Source: Thermococcus sp. (GTDB lineage: Archaea; Methanobacteriota_B; Thermococci; Thermococcales; Thermococcaceae). From it: DNA of 64,000 bases. Positions 26,868-34,173 of the stretch are shown here, piece after piece. Position 1 is the stretch's first letter. Every line of letters starts with the position of its first letter. Position numbers and translations under genes: made by a program. The notes under the pieces are model-generated. The model had not been told where the DNA came from. It made no database searches and saw only the letters and a list, made by a program, of their open reading frames with translations. The stretch is from NCBI RefSeq assembly GCF_026991495.1, contig NZ_JALXBJ010000025.1, positions 1 through 64,000 on the forward strand, given 5' to 3'.

Positions 26868-27071
26868 TCAGAGTATCTTACCCTCTTCCTTCATCCTCAC
26901 GAGCTTGGTTATGTAGCCAGCTATCCTGTTCCTGATGGTTTTGCTGGTCACGTTGGTGAGCTCCTCGACCTTCTTCTTGTTGTACTCGAAGTCGGCCATG
27001 AACTGGTCGGGATAGCGGTCAAACAGCTCGCGAGCAACCCTCTTGATGAAAGTCTGCTTGATGTTACCCAT
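26868..27071 (-). CDS. rps17e: 30S ribosomal protein S17e
   Basis: A 67-residue S17e protein beginning [21 protein letters not shown], with the family core [26 protein letters not shown]. The start is the ATG at 27071, which has GGAGGG 6 nt upstream; the ATG at 27077 is too close to that site. A minus-strand TATA (AAGTTTTAAAAC) lies at about 27117-27128. It is monocistronic and convergent with the ArsR-type regulator, whose stop lies 24 nt away. Confidence 0.96.
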   Translation of the reverse strand: MGNIKQTFIKRVARELFDRYPDQFMADFEYNKKKVEELTNVTSKTIRNRIAGYITKLVRMKEEGKIL

Positions 27072-27269
27072 TCTCATCCCTCCGTTACCTTGAAAGCCAT
27101 AGCAAATTTCCGGGCCTGTTTTAAAACTTTTCCCTTGCTCATTGGCGTTCGAGCAGCCGGGAGTAATGCGGGCGGTATTTGGAAGAAATTCATCACCCTA
27201 TTTAAGCTAAATGACGTATCGTTATCCCGAGGGGCAAAGGATTTAAATCTTAAAATGCAGAGAGGCCCA

Positions 27270-27347
27270 CATGCCCCCACTGATGAAGATAACCAAGGGG
27301 CTCACCGCGTTGGAGCCGTGGTTCAATCGCTCTTCTGCTGTCCCTTA
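27270..27347 (+). CDS. Possible 25-residue small ORF with own promoter
   Basis: In the roughly 330-nt spacer between rps17e and the AsnRS gene, a strong plus-strand TATA-like GGATTTAAATCTTAAAA (27237-27253) is followed about 25 nt later by an ATG at 27270, as in leaderless genes. The frame encodes MPPLMKITKGLTALEPWFNR and five more residues before a TAG. It could be a leader peptide, or the promoter could instead make a long AsnRS 5' leader or a small RNA. No family recognised. Confidence 0.3.
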
Positions 27348-27399
27348 GAGTAATCGCTACCGTTATAAAGCCGTCATCAAAGCCCAAGGAGGTGGTTGT

Positions 27400-28695
27400 A
27401 TGATAGATAAAGTTTACTGCGCCGATGTAACACCCGAAATGGAGGGTGAACACGTTAAGCTTGCCGGATGGGTTTACAGGAAGAGGGAGGTCGGTAAAAA
27501 GGTCTTCATAGTCCTCAGGGACTCAAGCGGCATAGTTCAGGTGGTGTTCTCCAAGGATCTAAGCGAGGATGCGTACCGGGTTGCCAGAACTCTCGGAATA
27601 GAGTCAAGCGTTGTGATAGAGGGGACGGTCAAAGCCGATTCACGCGCCCCAACTGGGGCCGAAGTCCGGGCCGAGAAGATCGAAGTGATCCAGAACGTCG
27701 AGTTCTTCCCCATAACAAAGGATGCGAGCCGCGATTTCCTCCTCGACGTCAGGCACCTGCACCTCCACTCACCCAAGGTCGCGGCCGTTATGAAGGTTAA
27801 GGCAGCACTAATGCAGGCGGCCAGGGAGTGGCTGCTCCAAGACGGCTGGTACGAGGTTTTTCCGCCGATACTCGTCACGGGAGCGGTCGAAGGGGGGGCA
27901 ACCCTCTTCAAGCTCAAGTACTTCGACAAGACCGCTTATCTGAGTCAGTCGGCCCAGCTCTACCTTGAGGCGGCCATCTTCAGCCTTGAAAAGGTGTGGT
28001 CGCTCACGCCAAGCTTCAGGGCCGAGAAGAGCAGAACGAGAAGGCATCTGACAGAGTTCTGGCACCTTGAACTTGAGGCCGCGTGGATGGACCTCTGGGA
28101 CATCATGAAGGTCGAGGAGGAGCTGGTGAGCTACATGGTAGGGCGGGCGCTTGAACTCCGGAAGAAGGAGATTGAACTCTACCGCAAGGACGACCTCAAG
28201 ACCCTCAAGAACACGGTCCCACCCTTCCCGAGGATAAGCTACGACGAGGCTATAGACATACTCCAGAGCAAGGGCGTCCGGATAGAGTGGGGCGAGGACA
28301 TGGGGGCGGACGAGGAGAGGGTTCTAACGGAGGAGTTCGAGAGCCCGTTCTTCGTCTACGGCTACCCAAAGGGCATAAAGGCCTTCTACATGAAGGAAGA
28401 CCCCAGTGACCCACGGAAGGTATTGGCCGCGGACATGCTCGCGCCCGAGGGATACGGCGAGGTTATCGGGGGGAGCCAGCGTGAGGACGACTACGACAAG
28501 CTTGTGCGGCGCATAATCGAGGAGGGAATGGACCCGAAGAACTACGAGTGGTACCTCGACCTCAGGAAGTACGGCAGCGTTCCGCACAGCGGCTTCGGCC
28601 TCGGCTTGGAGAGGCTCGTGGCATGGGTTCTCAAGCTCGACCACGTCCGCTGGGCCACGCTCTTCCCGAGGACGCCGAGCAGGCTTTACCCGTGA
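27400..28695 (+). CDS. asnS: Asparaginyl-tRNA synthetase
   Basis: A 431-residue class IIb aminoacyl-tRNA synthetase. An N-terminal anticodon-binding OB domain (VKLAGWVYRKREVGKKVFIVLRD...) is followed by the catalytic core: motif 2 PSFRAEKSRTRRHLTEFWHLE and motif 3 GFGLGLERLVAWVL. The short length and the motif 2 sequence match the Pyrococcus AsnRS rather than the longer AspRS. Direct charging of tRNA-Asn is therefore expected. GGAGGTGG precedes the ATG at 27400; a TATA (CGTTATAAAG) lies at about 27361-27370. Confidence 0.92.
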   Translation: MIDKVYCADVTPEMEGEHVKLAGWVYRKREVGKKVFIVLRDSSGIVQVVFSKDLSEDAYRVARTLGIESSVVIEGTVKADSRAPTGAEVRAEKIEVIQNVEFFPITKDASRDFLLDVRHLHLHSPKVAAVMKVKAALMQAAREWLLQDGWYEVFPPILVTGAVEGGATLFKLKYFDKTAYLSQSAQLYLEAAIFSLEKVWSLTPSFRAEKSRTRRHLTEFWHLELEAAWMDLWDIMKVEEELVSYMVGRALELRKKEIELYRKDDLKTLKNTVPPFPRISYDEAIDILQSKGVRIEWGEDMGADEERVLTEEFESPFFVYGYPKGIKAFYMKEDPSDPRKVLAADMLAPEGYGEVIGGSQREDDYDKLVRRIIEEGMDPKNYEWYLDLRKYGSVPHSGFGLGLERLVAWVLKLDHVRWATLFPRTPSRLYP

Positions 28696-28698
28696 GAA

Positions 28699-28738
28699 CT
28701 TTGCTGGTGCAAAGCGCTCGCGGGTAGGGTTCTTTTTT
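28699..28738 (+). terminator. Hairpin plus T-run after asnS
   Basis: A 6-bp stem CTTTGC-TGGT-GCAAAG (28699-28714) begins 4 nt after the stop codon of asnS and is followed by a T6 run at 28733-28738. It could terminate asnS transcription. The stem is one member of a CTTTGC/GCAAAG hairpin family repeated in this neighbourhood. Confidence 0.5.
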
Positions 28739-28885
28739 CCCTTTCCATGGAGAGGCCCTTTATCAGCATTCTTGAGAGGATTCAAATGCGGGACAGCCAC
28801 AGAAACGAATTTCCTGAGCCTTGGAATCCCAACAGTAGACAACTGAAGCTTTTCAGATGCCCACCAGAGAAACTTTGCAGGACAA

Positions 28886-28897
28886 AGCTTAAAAGCG
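28886..28897 (+). promoter_or_regulatory. Box A (TATA) of tRNA-Arg
   Basis: AAGCTTAAAAGC lies about 25-30 nt upstream of the mature tRNA-Arg 5' end, the usual archaeal TATA spacing. No other gene starts here. Confidence 0.6.
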
Positions 28898-28920
28898 TGA
28901 TTCTGTTCTATCCATTGCAC

Positions 28921-28998
<78 letters not shown>

Positions 28999-28999
28999 A

Positions 29000-29023
29000 G
29001 AAACTTTGCCTGCGCAAAGTTTC
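29000..29023 (+). repeat. Perfect hairpin GAAACTTTGC/GCAAAGTTTC after tRNA-Arg
   Basis: A 10-bp perfect stem with a 4-nt loop (CTGC), beginning 3 nt after the CCA of tRNA-Arg. Related sequences occur at 28699-28714 and 28869-28890. It may act in tRNA 3' processing or termination, or be a small dispersed repeat. Confidence 0.6.
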
Positions 29024-29149
29024 ATCAAAGTCCGTGGCTCCTTTTAAAACTCGAAATCCTAAGTGATTTTTCTATCCACTGGCCATTTTGGGCATGAGAG
29101 CTTTTTGATCTGCTTATGTAGGTATAAGGTTTAGCTTTAAAATCGACGC

Positions 29150-29336
29150 TTCCAGACGTCAAGAAGAGAGTAAACCCTATTTTGAGGTTTATTTCAACTT
29201 GCTCTCTCTCGAAAATAAGCACTTGGGAGTAAAGGTTCTTGCATCAGGATCTTTTTGAAGAAAAGCTACAAGCTTTTGGTGAAGCTTTTTCTAAAAGCTT
29301 CAGCGCTGGCGGAAGCAGTGTGTACCTTTTTTTTTT
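29150..29336 (+). ncRNA. Candidate structured RNA (promoter, stems, T10 end)
   Basis: TATA-like sequences at 29121-29143 (GGTATAAGG, GCTTTAAAATC) precede a stretch that can fold by eye: an outer GAGAG/CTCTC and TAAACC/GGTTTA stem (29166-29213), then AAAAGCT-ACA-AGCTTTT and GAAGCTTTT-TCT-AAAAGCTTC, ending in T10. No coding potential is seen. This is a by-eye proposal only; the boundaries are approximate. Confidence 0.3.
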
Positions 29337-29716
29337 AAGAGTTCCATTTTAACTGGGTTTCTCCTAATCTGATTCTTTGTGGTTGTCTACTTAAGAAAGT
29401 GCCCTTCGGACGAGATACAACCTTTGCTTGCCCAAAGGTTGGCCAAATAGTTCAAGAGAATAGCCTTGAAAAGTTCGTACGTGCCTAATGAGGGGAAGTC
29501 TTAGAGGGCTTTCTCAGACAGAATGACTAGACACTTAGTGGGTTACGTCTTTTGCGCCCAAAGGGCGCTATTCAAGTTAAACCCCATTTAAATAGGGCCT
29601 TTTTAAAAGAGTGAACGCCTCCAAAAACACATCAAACAAAAGCACGTACAAGTCTTGGGAACACATCAAGGGCAGTACTTAACATTCCGCCAGTGCTTTC
29701 GTCAGAAAGGGCTGTA

Positions 29717-29794
29717 TGGCGCCCGGGCCGGGATTTGAACCCGGGTCACGGGAGTGACAGTCCCGTATGATAGGCCGGGCTACACCACCCGGGC
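29717..29794 (-). tRNA. tRNA-Asp (anticodon GTC)
   Basis: Minus-strand cloverleaf: acceptor GCCCGGG/CCCGGGC, anticodon stem ACGGGA-region with loop CTGTCAC (anticodon GTC, aspartate), and T arm ACCCGGG-TTCAAAT-CCCGG. Discriminator G at 29720 and DNA-encoded CCA at 29717-29719. It follows the 5S rRNA by about 6 nt and is surely co-transcribed with it, the usual Thermococcales arrangement. Confidence 0.97.
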
Positions 29795-29800
29795 GCTTGA

Positions 29801-29924
29801 GTGGCCGGCGGCGTTCCCGGGTTCCCGCCCCCTCTCGGAGGGCAGTACTACCGGGAACGCTGGCGGGCTTAACTTCCGGGGTCGAAACGAGACCGGGTGT
29901 AACCCCGCCGCCCTGGCCGCCGTA
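29801..29924 (-). rRNA. rrf: 5S ribosomal RNA
   Basis: Minus-strand, about 124 nt, starting near TACGGCGGCC and ending near CGCCGGCCACT. The conserved archaeal 5S core is readable: the GTTACACCCGGTCTCG region, CCGGAAGTTAAGCCCGCCAGCG, and GGTAGTACTGCCCTCCGAGAGG-like helix IV/V sequence. The termini pair (GGCGGC/GCCGCC). It lies alone with tRNA-Asp, away from 16S/23S. Exact ends are good to a few nucleotides. Confidence 0.94.
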
Positions 29925-29947
29925 CCGGTACTGCCCTCTCGAGGGGA

Positions 29948-29958
29948 GTTTATAAGCT
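29948..29958 (-). promoter_or_regulatory. TATA box of the 5S rRNA-tRNA-Asp unit
   Basis: On the minus strand AGCTTATAAAC lies about 25-30 nt before the 5S 5' end, ideal spacing for archaeal TATA-driven initiation at the mature 5S start. The box resembles strong stable-RNA promoters. Confidence 0.7.
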
Positions 29959-30043
29959 TTGCGGTGGCCCTCAGCTTTTAACTATAAAAAATCGTAATGA
30001 CCTACACAAAAGCTATATAAAATTTGGCGCTGAAACCTGACTG

Positions 30044-31060
30044 ATGAAAATGTTCGACAAGGGAAAGGGTGGCCTCAGCTGGGACTACCTGAAGGAGAGG
30101 CACCTCGACATAGTCTCCGAGCTCAAGAGCCTGAGGGAGTGGGAGGCCATAAAGGCGGCCATCCCAGAGTCGGAGAACATAAAGGACTACTCCCTCTTGG
30201 CCCTTCAGTCTGTGGCCGCCCTCACCAGGGAGTTCCATACCGAGAAGAACCTCCTCAACGAGAAGCTTCATGCACTTGAGGAGAGGCTCGACGACACGAG
30301 GACCGAGATGAGGGAGCGCGATTCGGCCCTTGAAAAGCGCATCAAGAACCTTGAGTCTTCAATGGAGGACGTCCAGAGGAAGCTCCTTCTCGTTGAGGGA
30401 ATAGGGAACATGCTGCCAAAGATAAGCGAGCTTGAGGAGCGCCTTGAAGCCGGCAACGTCCAGCTTTCTTCCAAGGTAGAGGAGCGCTACTCGCGTCTGA
30501 TAGAGGAGCTCGTTGACAAAAGGGTCCGTGCCCTGGAGGAAGAGCTGAGGGGCTCGGTACTCGGGATAGGGGCAGAGCTCGCAAAGTCCCTCAGGGAGAT
30601 GCAGGAGAGGGACGAACGGCTCGCGGTGGAGAACTACGATCTAAGGATGAAGCTGAAGCGCATCAATTCAGAGCTCGACAGGGTAAGGGAGGAAGCCGAG
30701 AAGCTCCGCAAGAGACTTGAGGAGTACAGGGAAATGAACCGCAGTATAGAGGATCTGCACCGCAGGGTTCAGGAGTACGAGAAGAGGCTCAACTCTCTGT
30801 CAGCAATGGAGAAGAGGCTCATGCAGCTCACCGGGGCGGGCAGCTTAGAGGAAGCCCTGAACATAGTGGAGAGGATGAAATCGAACTGCGTCCCCAAATC
30901 CAAGGTAACCCCTGTTCTCAACGAGCTGAAACGCCTCCAGGAGAGGGTCGAGGAGCTCGAAGCCGAGAACGGTAGGCTACGGGAGAAGAATGAGAAACTA
31001 ACCGAAGCCCTGAAGACGCTCCTCGAACGGACCGAAGAAGGCGAAGACTCTACTCAATGA
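30044..31060 (+). CDS. Long coiled-coil protein of unknown function
   Basis: A 338-residue protein, almost entirely charged heptad-like helix from about residue 60 to 330 (for example LHALEERLDDTRTEMRERD and RLQERVEELEAENGRLREK). The N-terminal 45 residues (MFDKGKGGLSWDYLKERHLD) may form a small globular cap. There is no ATPase head, zinc hook or membrane segment, so it is not a complete SMC/Rad50. A TATA (AGCTATATAAAA) lies at about 30010-30021, fitting a leaderless or short-leader mRNA. It converges on the cyclase-family gene with an 11-nt overlap. Function unknown. Confidence 0.8.
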   Translation: MKMFDKGKGGLSWDYLKERHLDIVSELKSLREWEAIKAAIPESENIKDYSLLALQSVAALTREFHTEKNLLNEKLHALEERLDDTRTEMRERDSALEKRIKNLESSMEDVQRKLLLVEGIGNMLPKISELEERLEAGNVQLSSKVEERYSRLIEELVDKRVRALEEELRGSVLGIGAELAKSLREMQERDERLAVENYDLRMKLKRINSELDRVREEAEKLRKRLEEYREMNRSIEDLHRRVQEYEKRLNSLSAMEKRLMQLTGAGSLEEALNIVERMKSNCVPKSKVTPVLNELKRLQERVEELEAENGRLREKNEKLTEALKTLLERTEEGEDSTQ

Positions 31061-31622
31061 TGGCCACTGCCCTGACCGGGCTTCCAGAGCCGCCCTCAAT
31101 CTTCAGGGGAAAGGCCACGAAGGTGAACTCTTCTCCCAGTACCTCCTCGATGTTGGTCAGGTTCTCGAAAATCGGTATCTCCTCGCTCAGGAGTATCGTG
31201 TGCACGTCCTCGTTCCCGATGCTCGCTGAGTCAGTCCCCACGGCCTTCGCCCCCTGGGCCGCAAGGAAGAGGGCGACCTCGGGGGAGAGCTCCCTGCCTC
31301 CAGTTAGGAAAAGCACGATCCTGCCGGAGTAAGCTTCCTCCGGAACCTCATCGAGGGATACCTCTCCCTCTCCTCCCCTGACGTCTACGACGAGGCCAGG
31401 CCCGATGAAGCTGTCAAGGGGCATCTCGTCCACGGTCTTACCGCCTGGAATGAGGTGCGCCGGTGCATCGACGTGCGTACCAGAGTGCTCCCCGAGTTTC
31501 AAGACGTTCATGTAGTAGCCGTCCCTGTCTATGAAAGCCCAGGGCTTCACCTTTATCTCAGGGTCGCCAGGGTAGGGCGGCGTCCCCTCACTAAGTGGAA
31601 TGGACAGGTCAACGAGTTTCAT
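31050..31622 (-). CDS. Cyclase family (kynurenine formamidase-like) metal hydrolase
   Basis: A 190-residue member of the cyclase/formamidase family. The metal-binding signature HSGTHVDAPAH (about residues 46-56) is complete, and the second half holds GTDSASIGNEDVHTILL. Characterised relatives hydrolyse N-formylkynurenine or cyclic imides; with no tryptophan-catabolism genes nearby, the substrate is open. The ATG at 31622 begins MKLVDLSIPLSEGTPPYPGDP, typical for the family. Its 3' end overlaps the convergent coiled-coil gene. Confidence 0.9.
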   Translation of the reverse strand: MKLVDLSIPLSEGTPPYPGDPEIKVKPWAFIDRDGYYMNVLKLGEHSGTHVDAPAHLIPGGKTVDEMPLDSFIGPGLVVDVRGGEGEVSLDEVPEEAYSGRIVLFLTGGRELSPEVALFLAAQGAKAVGTDSASIGNEDVHTILLSEEIPIFENLTNIEEVLGEEFTFVAFPLKIEGGSGSPVRAVAIIE

Positions 31623-31673
31623 CGTTTCATAAAGGGCCTTTCTCCATATAAACCTTGCCCCTCCTCCCAGGTT

Positions 31674-33293
31674 TCACTCCCGGCCGCCTGAACCCCTATC
31701 GCCCCTCCCGAGGCCCGCTTCCACTCCTTCGTCTCCTCCCTCTTTTCCCAGCCCTTCGCCCAGGTAGAAATCGCTGAAAAGCTCCAACTCCTGGACGTAG
31801 CTTCTCCTGATCTTCAAAGCGGTTTTAGCCCTCTCCATCTCCCTCCCAAGGTAGAAGGCGTGCCTCGGGCTTATATCGAAGTGCTCTAAGATGGCGTCTA
31901 TTATCGCGTTCGGGCTTTTTCCGGTTATCGTGAGCACCGCCTTCGTCCCGCGGTAGGCGTTCACCCAGATCCTCCCGCTCTCGATCCAGACGCGGAAGTA
32001 AATCGGTTCTAATTCAACCGGCTTCTCCTCGGCCTCTACGATTTTCTCAGCCGGCTCAAACCTCCACTCCCTTGCCCGCTTCTCCTTTAGCATCAGGAGG
32101 TTAAAGCCGAGGTCTTTTGGTGAATCGAAGAGGTTCATGTCCACCGCTCGCTTCAGCTCCCTGACGGAGCCCCTTGCCTTAGTGCTGACTTCGGTGGTTA
32201 GAAGCAGGTTTATCGAGAGCTCCTTAGCGATTCCAGCGAGCAATGCGTTCATCCCAACGCTGTCTGCATCATAAAGCTCCACCACGTTGCCAACGCCCGC
32301 GAGCAGGACATCATCGGGGTTCCTCTCGCGGTAGAGCTGGAAGGCTGTGATGGAGCGCGCTAAGTGGGGCACCTGCTCAAGGACGGGGTCGGGGATGACT
32401 GTCTTGTAGCCCAAATCAGAGGCTTTCTCCTTCAGCCTTTCGAGGAACTCGACGCGCTCTCCCGACTTCGTGGGGAAGAAGCCTTCCCTCTGGTTGGTTG
32501 GTATTAAAACAACGGGCTTCTCAGTCACAAGCTCCTCAATGTTTCCGGCATCAACGCTGAGGAATAGATCCGCGTAGTCTAAAGCCCTCTCAATCTCCGC
32601 CGCCTTGAGCGAGTCAAAGCTTATTGGGACATCGAAGCCACTCTCTTTGAGTCGCTCGCGGATCTCCGGGATTTCCTCTATGAAGTCGAGATTGCTCTCT
32701 CCAGAAATCATTCCGACGTCAACTATGTCAGCGCCTTCGTTGAGGTAGTAGAGGGCCTTTTCAACGGTCTTTTCAAGGCCGAGCTTTGGGGCGTCAACCA
32801 CCTCACCTAAAATCCTCGCCGGGAAGTCCCTACCCGCTGGGAGGTTCCCGATGGGGACGTTCCAGGGTTTTCTGAGAGCCCTCTCGATGTAGCGTCTGTC
32901 CCGGGTTTTGTTTCGGATGTCTTCGACCTTCTTGAGCGCGTTGACCGAGAAGAGCTCGTCTGCAGGAACTTCCCTGCTCAGCTTGAACCCATCCCTGAGG
33001 GCTTTAATGGTCTGAGGCAAGTCCATAGCGTTCCTCGGCCCTTTGAAGGCAGGAATTCCGAGCTCGTTCTCAATGACCTGAGCGGAACCGCGAACGAGGC
33101 CCGGGATTAGGATGAGGCCGTAGTCCCCACTTCGAATCCCGGCCCTTTTCAGGTAGCGGGCGATAAGCTCGGGCGTTAGAAAGGCCGCGACACTGACCGG
33201 GGCCGCGAAGACATCACAGCCCTTTCCGTACTTCCTCACCAGGGGCTCGGCGAGCTTTCCTGTGACGAGGAGGATCCTCCCGGGCTTCCGCAT
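31674..33293 (-). CDS. Archaeal dihydropteroate synthase-like protein (TIGR00284 type)
   Basis: A 539-residue protein of the archaeal DHPS-like family. A TIM-barrel pterin-binding-like core is visible in NEGADIVDVGMISGES and PISFDSLKAAEIERALDYADLFLSVDAG, with flanking N-terminal and C-terminal domains. It is thought to act in archaeal pterin or methanopterin-related metabolism, but the reaction is unproven. I start at the ATG at 33293 (MRKPGRILLVTG): a TATA (CATTTAAGTT) lies about 25 nt upstream, and the upstream in-frame extension runs into the preceding gene. The last 25 residues are an unusual Gly/Glu/Arg-rich tail. Confidence 0.85.
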   Translation of the reverse strand: MRKPGRILLVTGKLAEPLVRKYGKGCDVFAAPVSVAAFLTPELIARYLKRAGIRSGDYGLILIPGLVRGSAQVIENELGIPAFKGPRNAMDLPQTIKALRDGFKLSREVPADELFSVNALKKVEDIRNKTRDRRYIERALRKPWNVPIGNLPAGRDFPARILGEVVDAPKLGLEKTVEKALYYLNEGADIVDVGMISGESNLDFIEEIPEIRERLKESGFDVPISFDSLKAAEIERALDYADLFLSVDAGNIEELVTEKPVVLIPTNQREGFFPTKSGERVEFLERLKEKASDLGYKTVIPDPVLEQVPHLARSITAFQLYRERNPDDVLLAGVGNVVELYDADSVGMNALLAGIAKELSINLLLTTEVSTKARGSVRELKRAVDMNLFDSPKDLGFNLLMLKEKRAREWRFEPAEKIVEAEEKPVELEPIYFRVWIESGRIWVNAYRGTKAVLTITGKSPNAIIDAILEHFDISPRHAFYLGREMERAKTALKIRRSYVQELELFSDFYLGEGLGKEGGDEGVEAGLGRGDRGSGGRE

Positions 33294-33388
33294 GTTAGTG
33301 TTTTTGATGGTGAACTTAAATGCCCTTCGGCTCCCGTTGGCTTTTCCCCTGGTCTTTCCCATGTCGAACCCAATAAAAGGGGGAAGGC

Positions 33389-33544
33389 TCAAAAGCCGCT
33401 TCCCCCGCTGTTTCCCAGGACTTCGTCTATCTGCTGCAGTAGAAAGCTATCCTCGGCGCAGAGAACCTTCACTATGGTCTCCTTGTCCACGCCAGTGGTC
33501 TTCTCTATGTAGTCCACGAGATCCCGCTTGAGCTCCCTGATCAT
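33389..33544 (-). CDS. Short helical protein, 51 residues
   Basis: A 51-residue ORF starting at the ATG at 33544: MIRELKRDLVDYIEKTTGVD, then KETIVKVLCAEDSFLLQQID and a Gly/Ser-rich end. It has a clear ribosome-binding site (GAGGGGG, 6 nt upstream) and lies 2 nt after the stop of the exported-protein gene, so it belongs to that operon. The sequence is helical, with a pattern resembling small helix-turn-helix or UBA-like bundles, but no family is certain. Confidence 0.65.
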   Translation of the reverse strand: MIRELKRDLVDYIEKTTGVDKETIVKVLCAEDSFLLQQIDEVLGNSGGSGF

Positions 33545-33546
33545 GA

Positions 33547-34173
33547 CTACCCCCTCTTGAGGGGGACGTTCAGCAGCACAAGTCCTATCCCTGTGAGCGC
33601 AGCCAGTGCGAGGAAGATTTTGTTGGCCCCGCTTTCCTTATAGGGCAGCTCGTACTTTATGACGCTCCCGTCGATCTTTATGTTCTTAGCCCCCTTCGGG
33701 AGAACGACCGTGGCCGTCTCTATCACCCTGCCCTGGCCGTCGAAGATGGGCCGGGCGGAGGTGAGGACGAGGGTGTTTCCATTCCTGCTTGAGAGGGTTA
33801 CATCATCGCCGCCGAGGTCGAGTTCCCAGTGGGAGCCCTTGTTCACGGCCGCACCGAGCATCGTGTAGCTTGCCTTCAGCCGGTTGTTCGAGTCGTCCCA
33901 CTCTATCTTCATGTTCCTGTACTCAACGTCGCTCCTCTTGTTCTCGAACTCCCTCTTCAGCATGTAGGTAGTTGGGTACGCCTGCTTCATCTGAAGGTAC
34001 AGGTTGGGGGTGAACTTCCAGACCTCAACGACCTGGGCGTTCCCGACCTCATCAACGGTAACCTTCATGTTTCCGTCCACCTTGTACTCCTCGATATTTA
34101 TGCCCTGTGCCATTATCAACGGGAGGAGCAGCAGGATAGCAAAGGTAACGAGATACCACTTCATTTCCATCAC
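33547..34173 (-). CDS. Exported, C-terminally anchored protein
   Basis: A 208-residue protein with a signal peptide (KWYLVTFAILLLLPLIMAQG), a beta-rich ectodomain of about 150 residues, and a C-terminal membrane segment (IFLALAALTGIGLVLLNVP) followed by LKRG. No cysteines or known domain. It overlaps the transglutaminase-like gene by 4 nt and is followed 2 nt later by the 51-residue gene, forming a three-gene operon of cell-surface proteins. Function unknown. Confidence 0.8.
   Translation of the reverse strand: MMEMKWYLVTFAILLLLPLIMAQGINIEEYKVDGNMKVTVDEVGNAQVVEVWKFTPNLYLQMKQAYPTTYMLKREFENKRSDVEYRNMKIEWDDSNNRLKASYTMLGAAVNKGSHWELDLGGDDVTLSSRNGNTLVLTSARPIFDGQGRVIETATVVLPKGAKNIKIDGSVIKYELPYKESGANKIFLALAALTGIGLVLLNVPLKRG

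Noticed and set aside
27264-27345. C/D box RNA from the CTGATGA upstream of asnS
   Set aside because: Only one box-C-like motif; no CTGA box D within guide distance.
29754-29981. 75- and 62-residue open frames across the 5S region
   Set aside because: They run through the 5S rRNA and tRNA-Asp on the opposite strand; the RNA genes explain the sequence.
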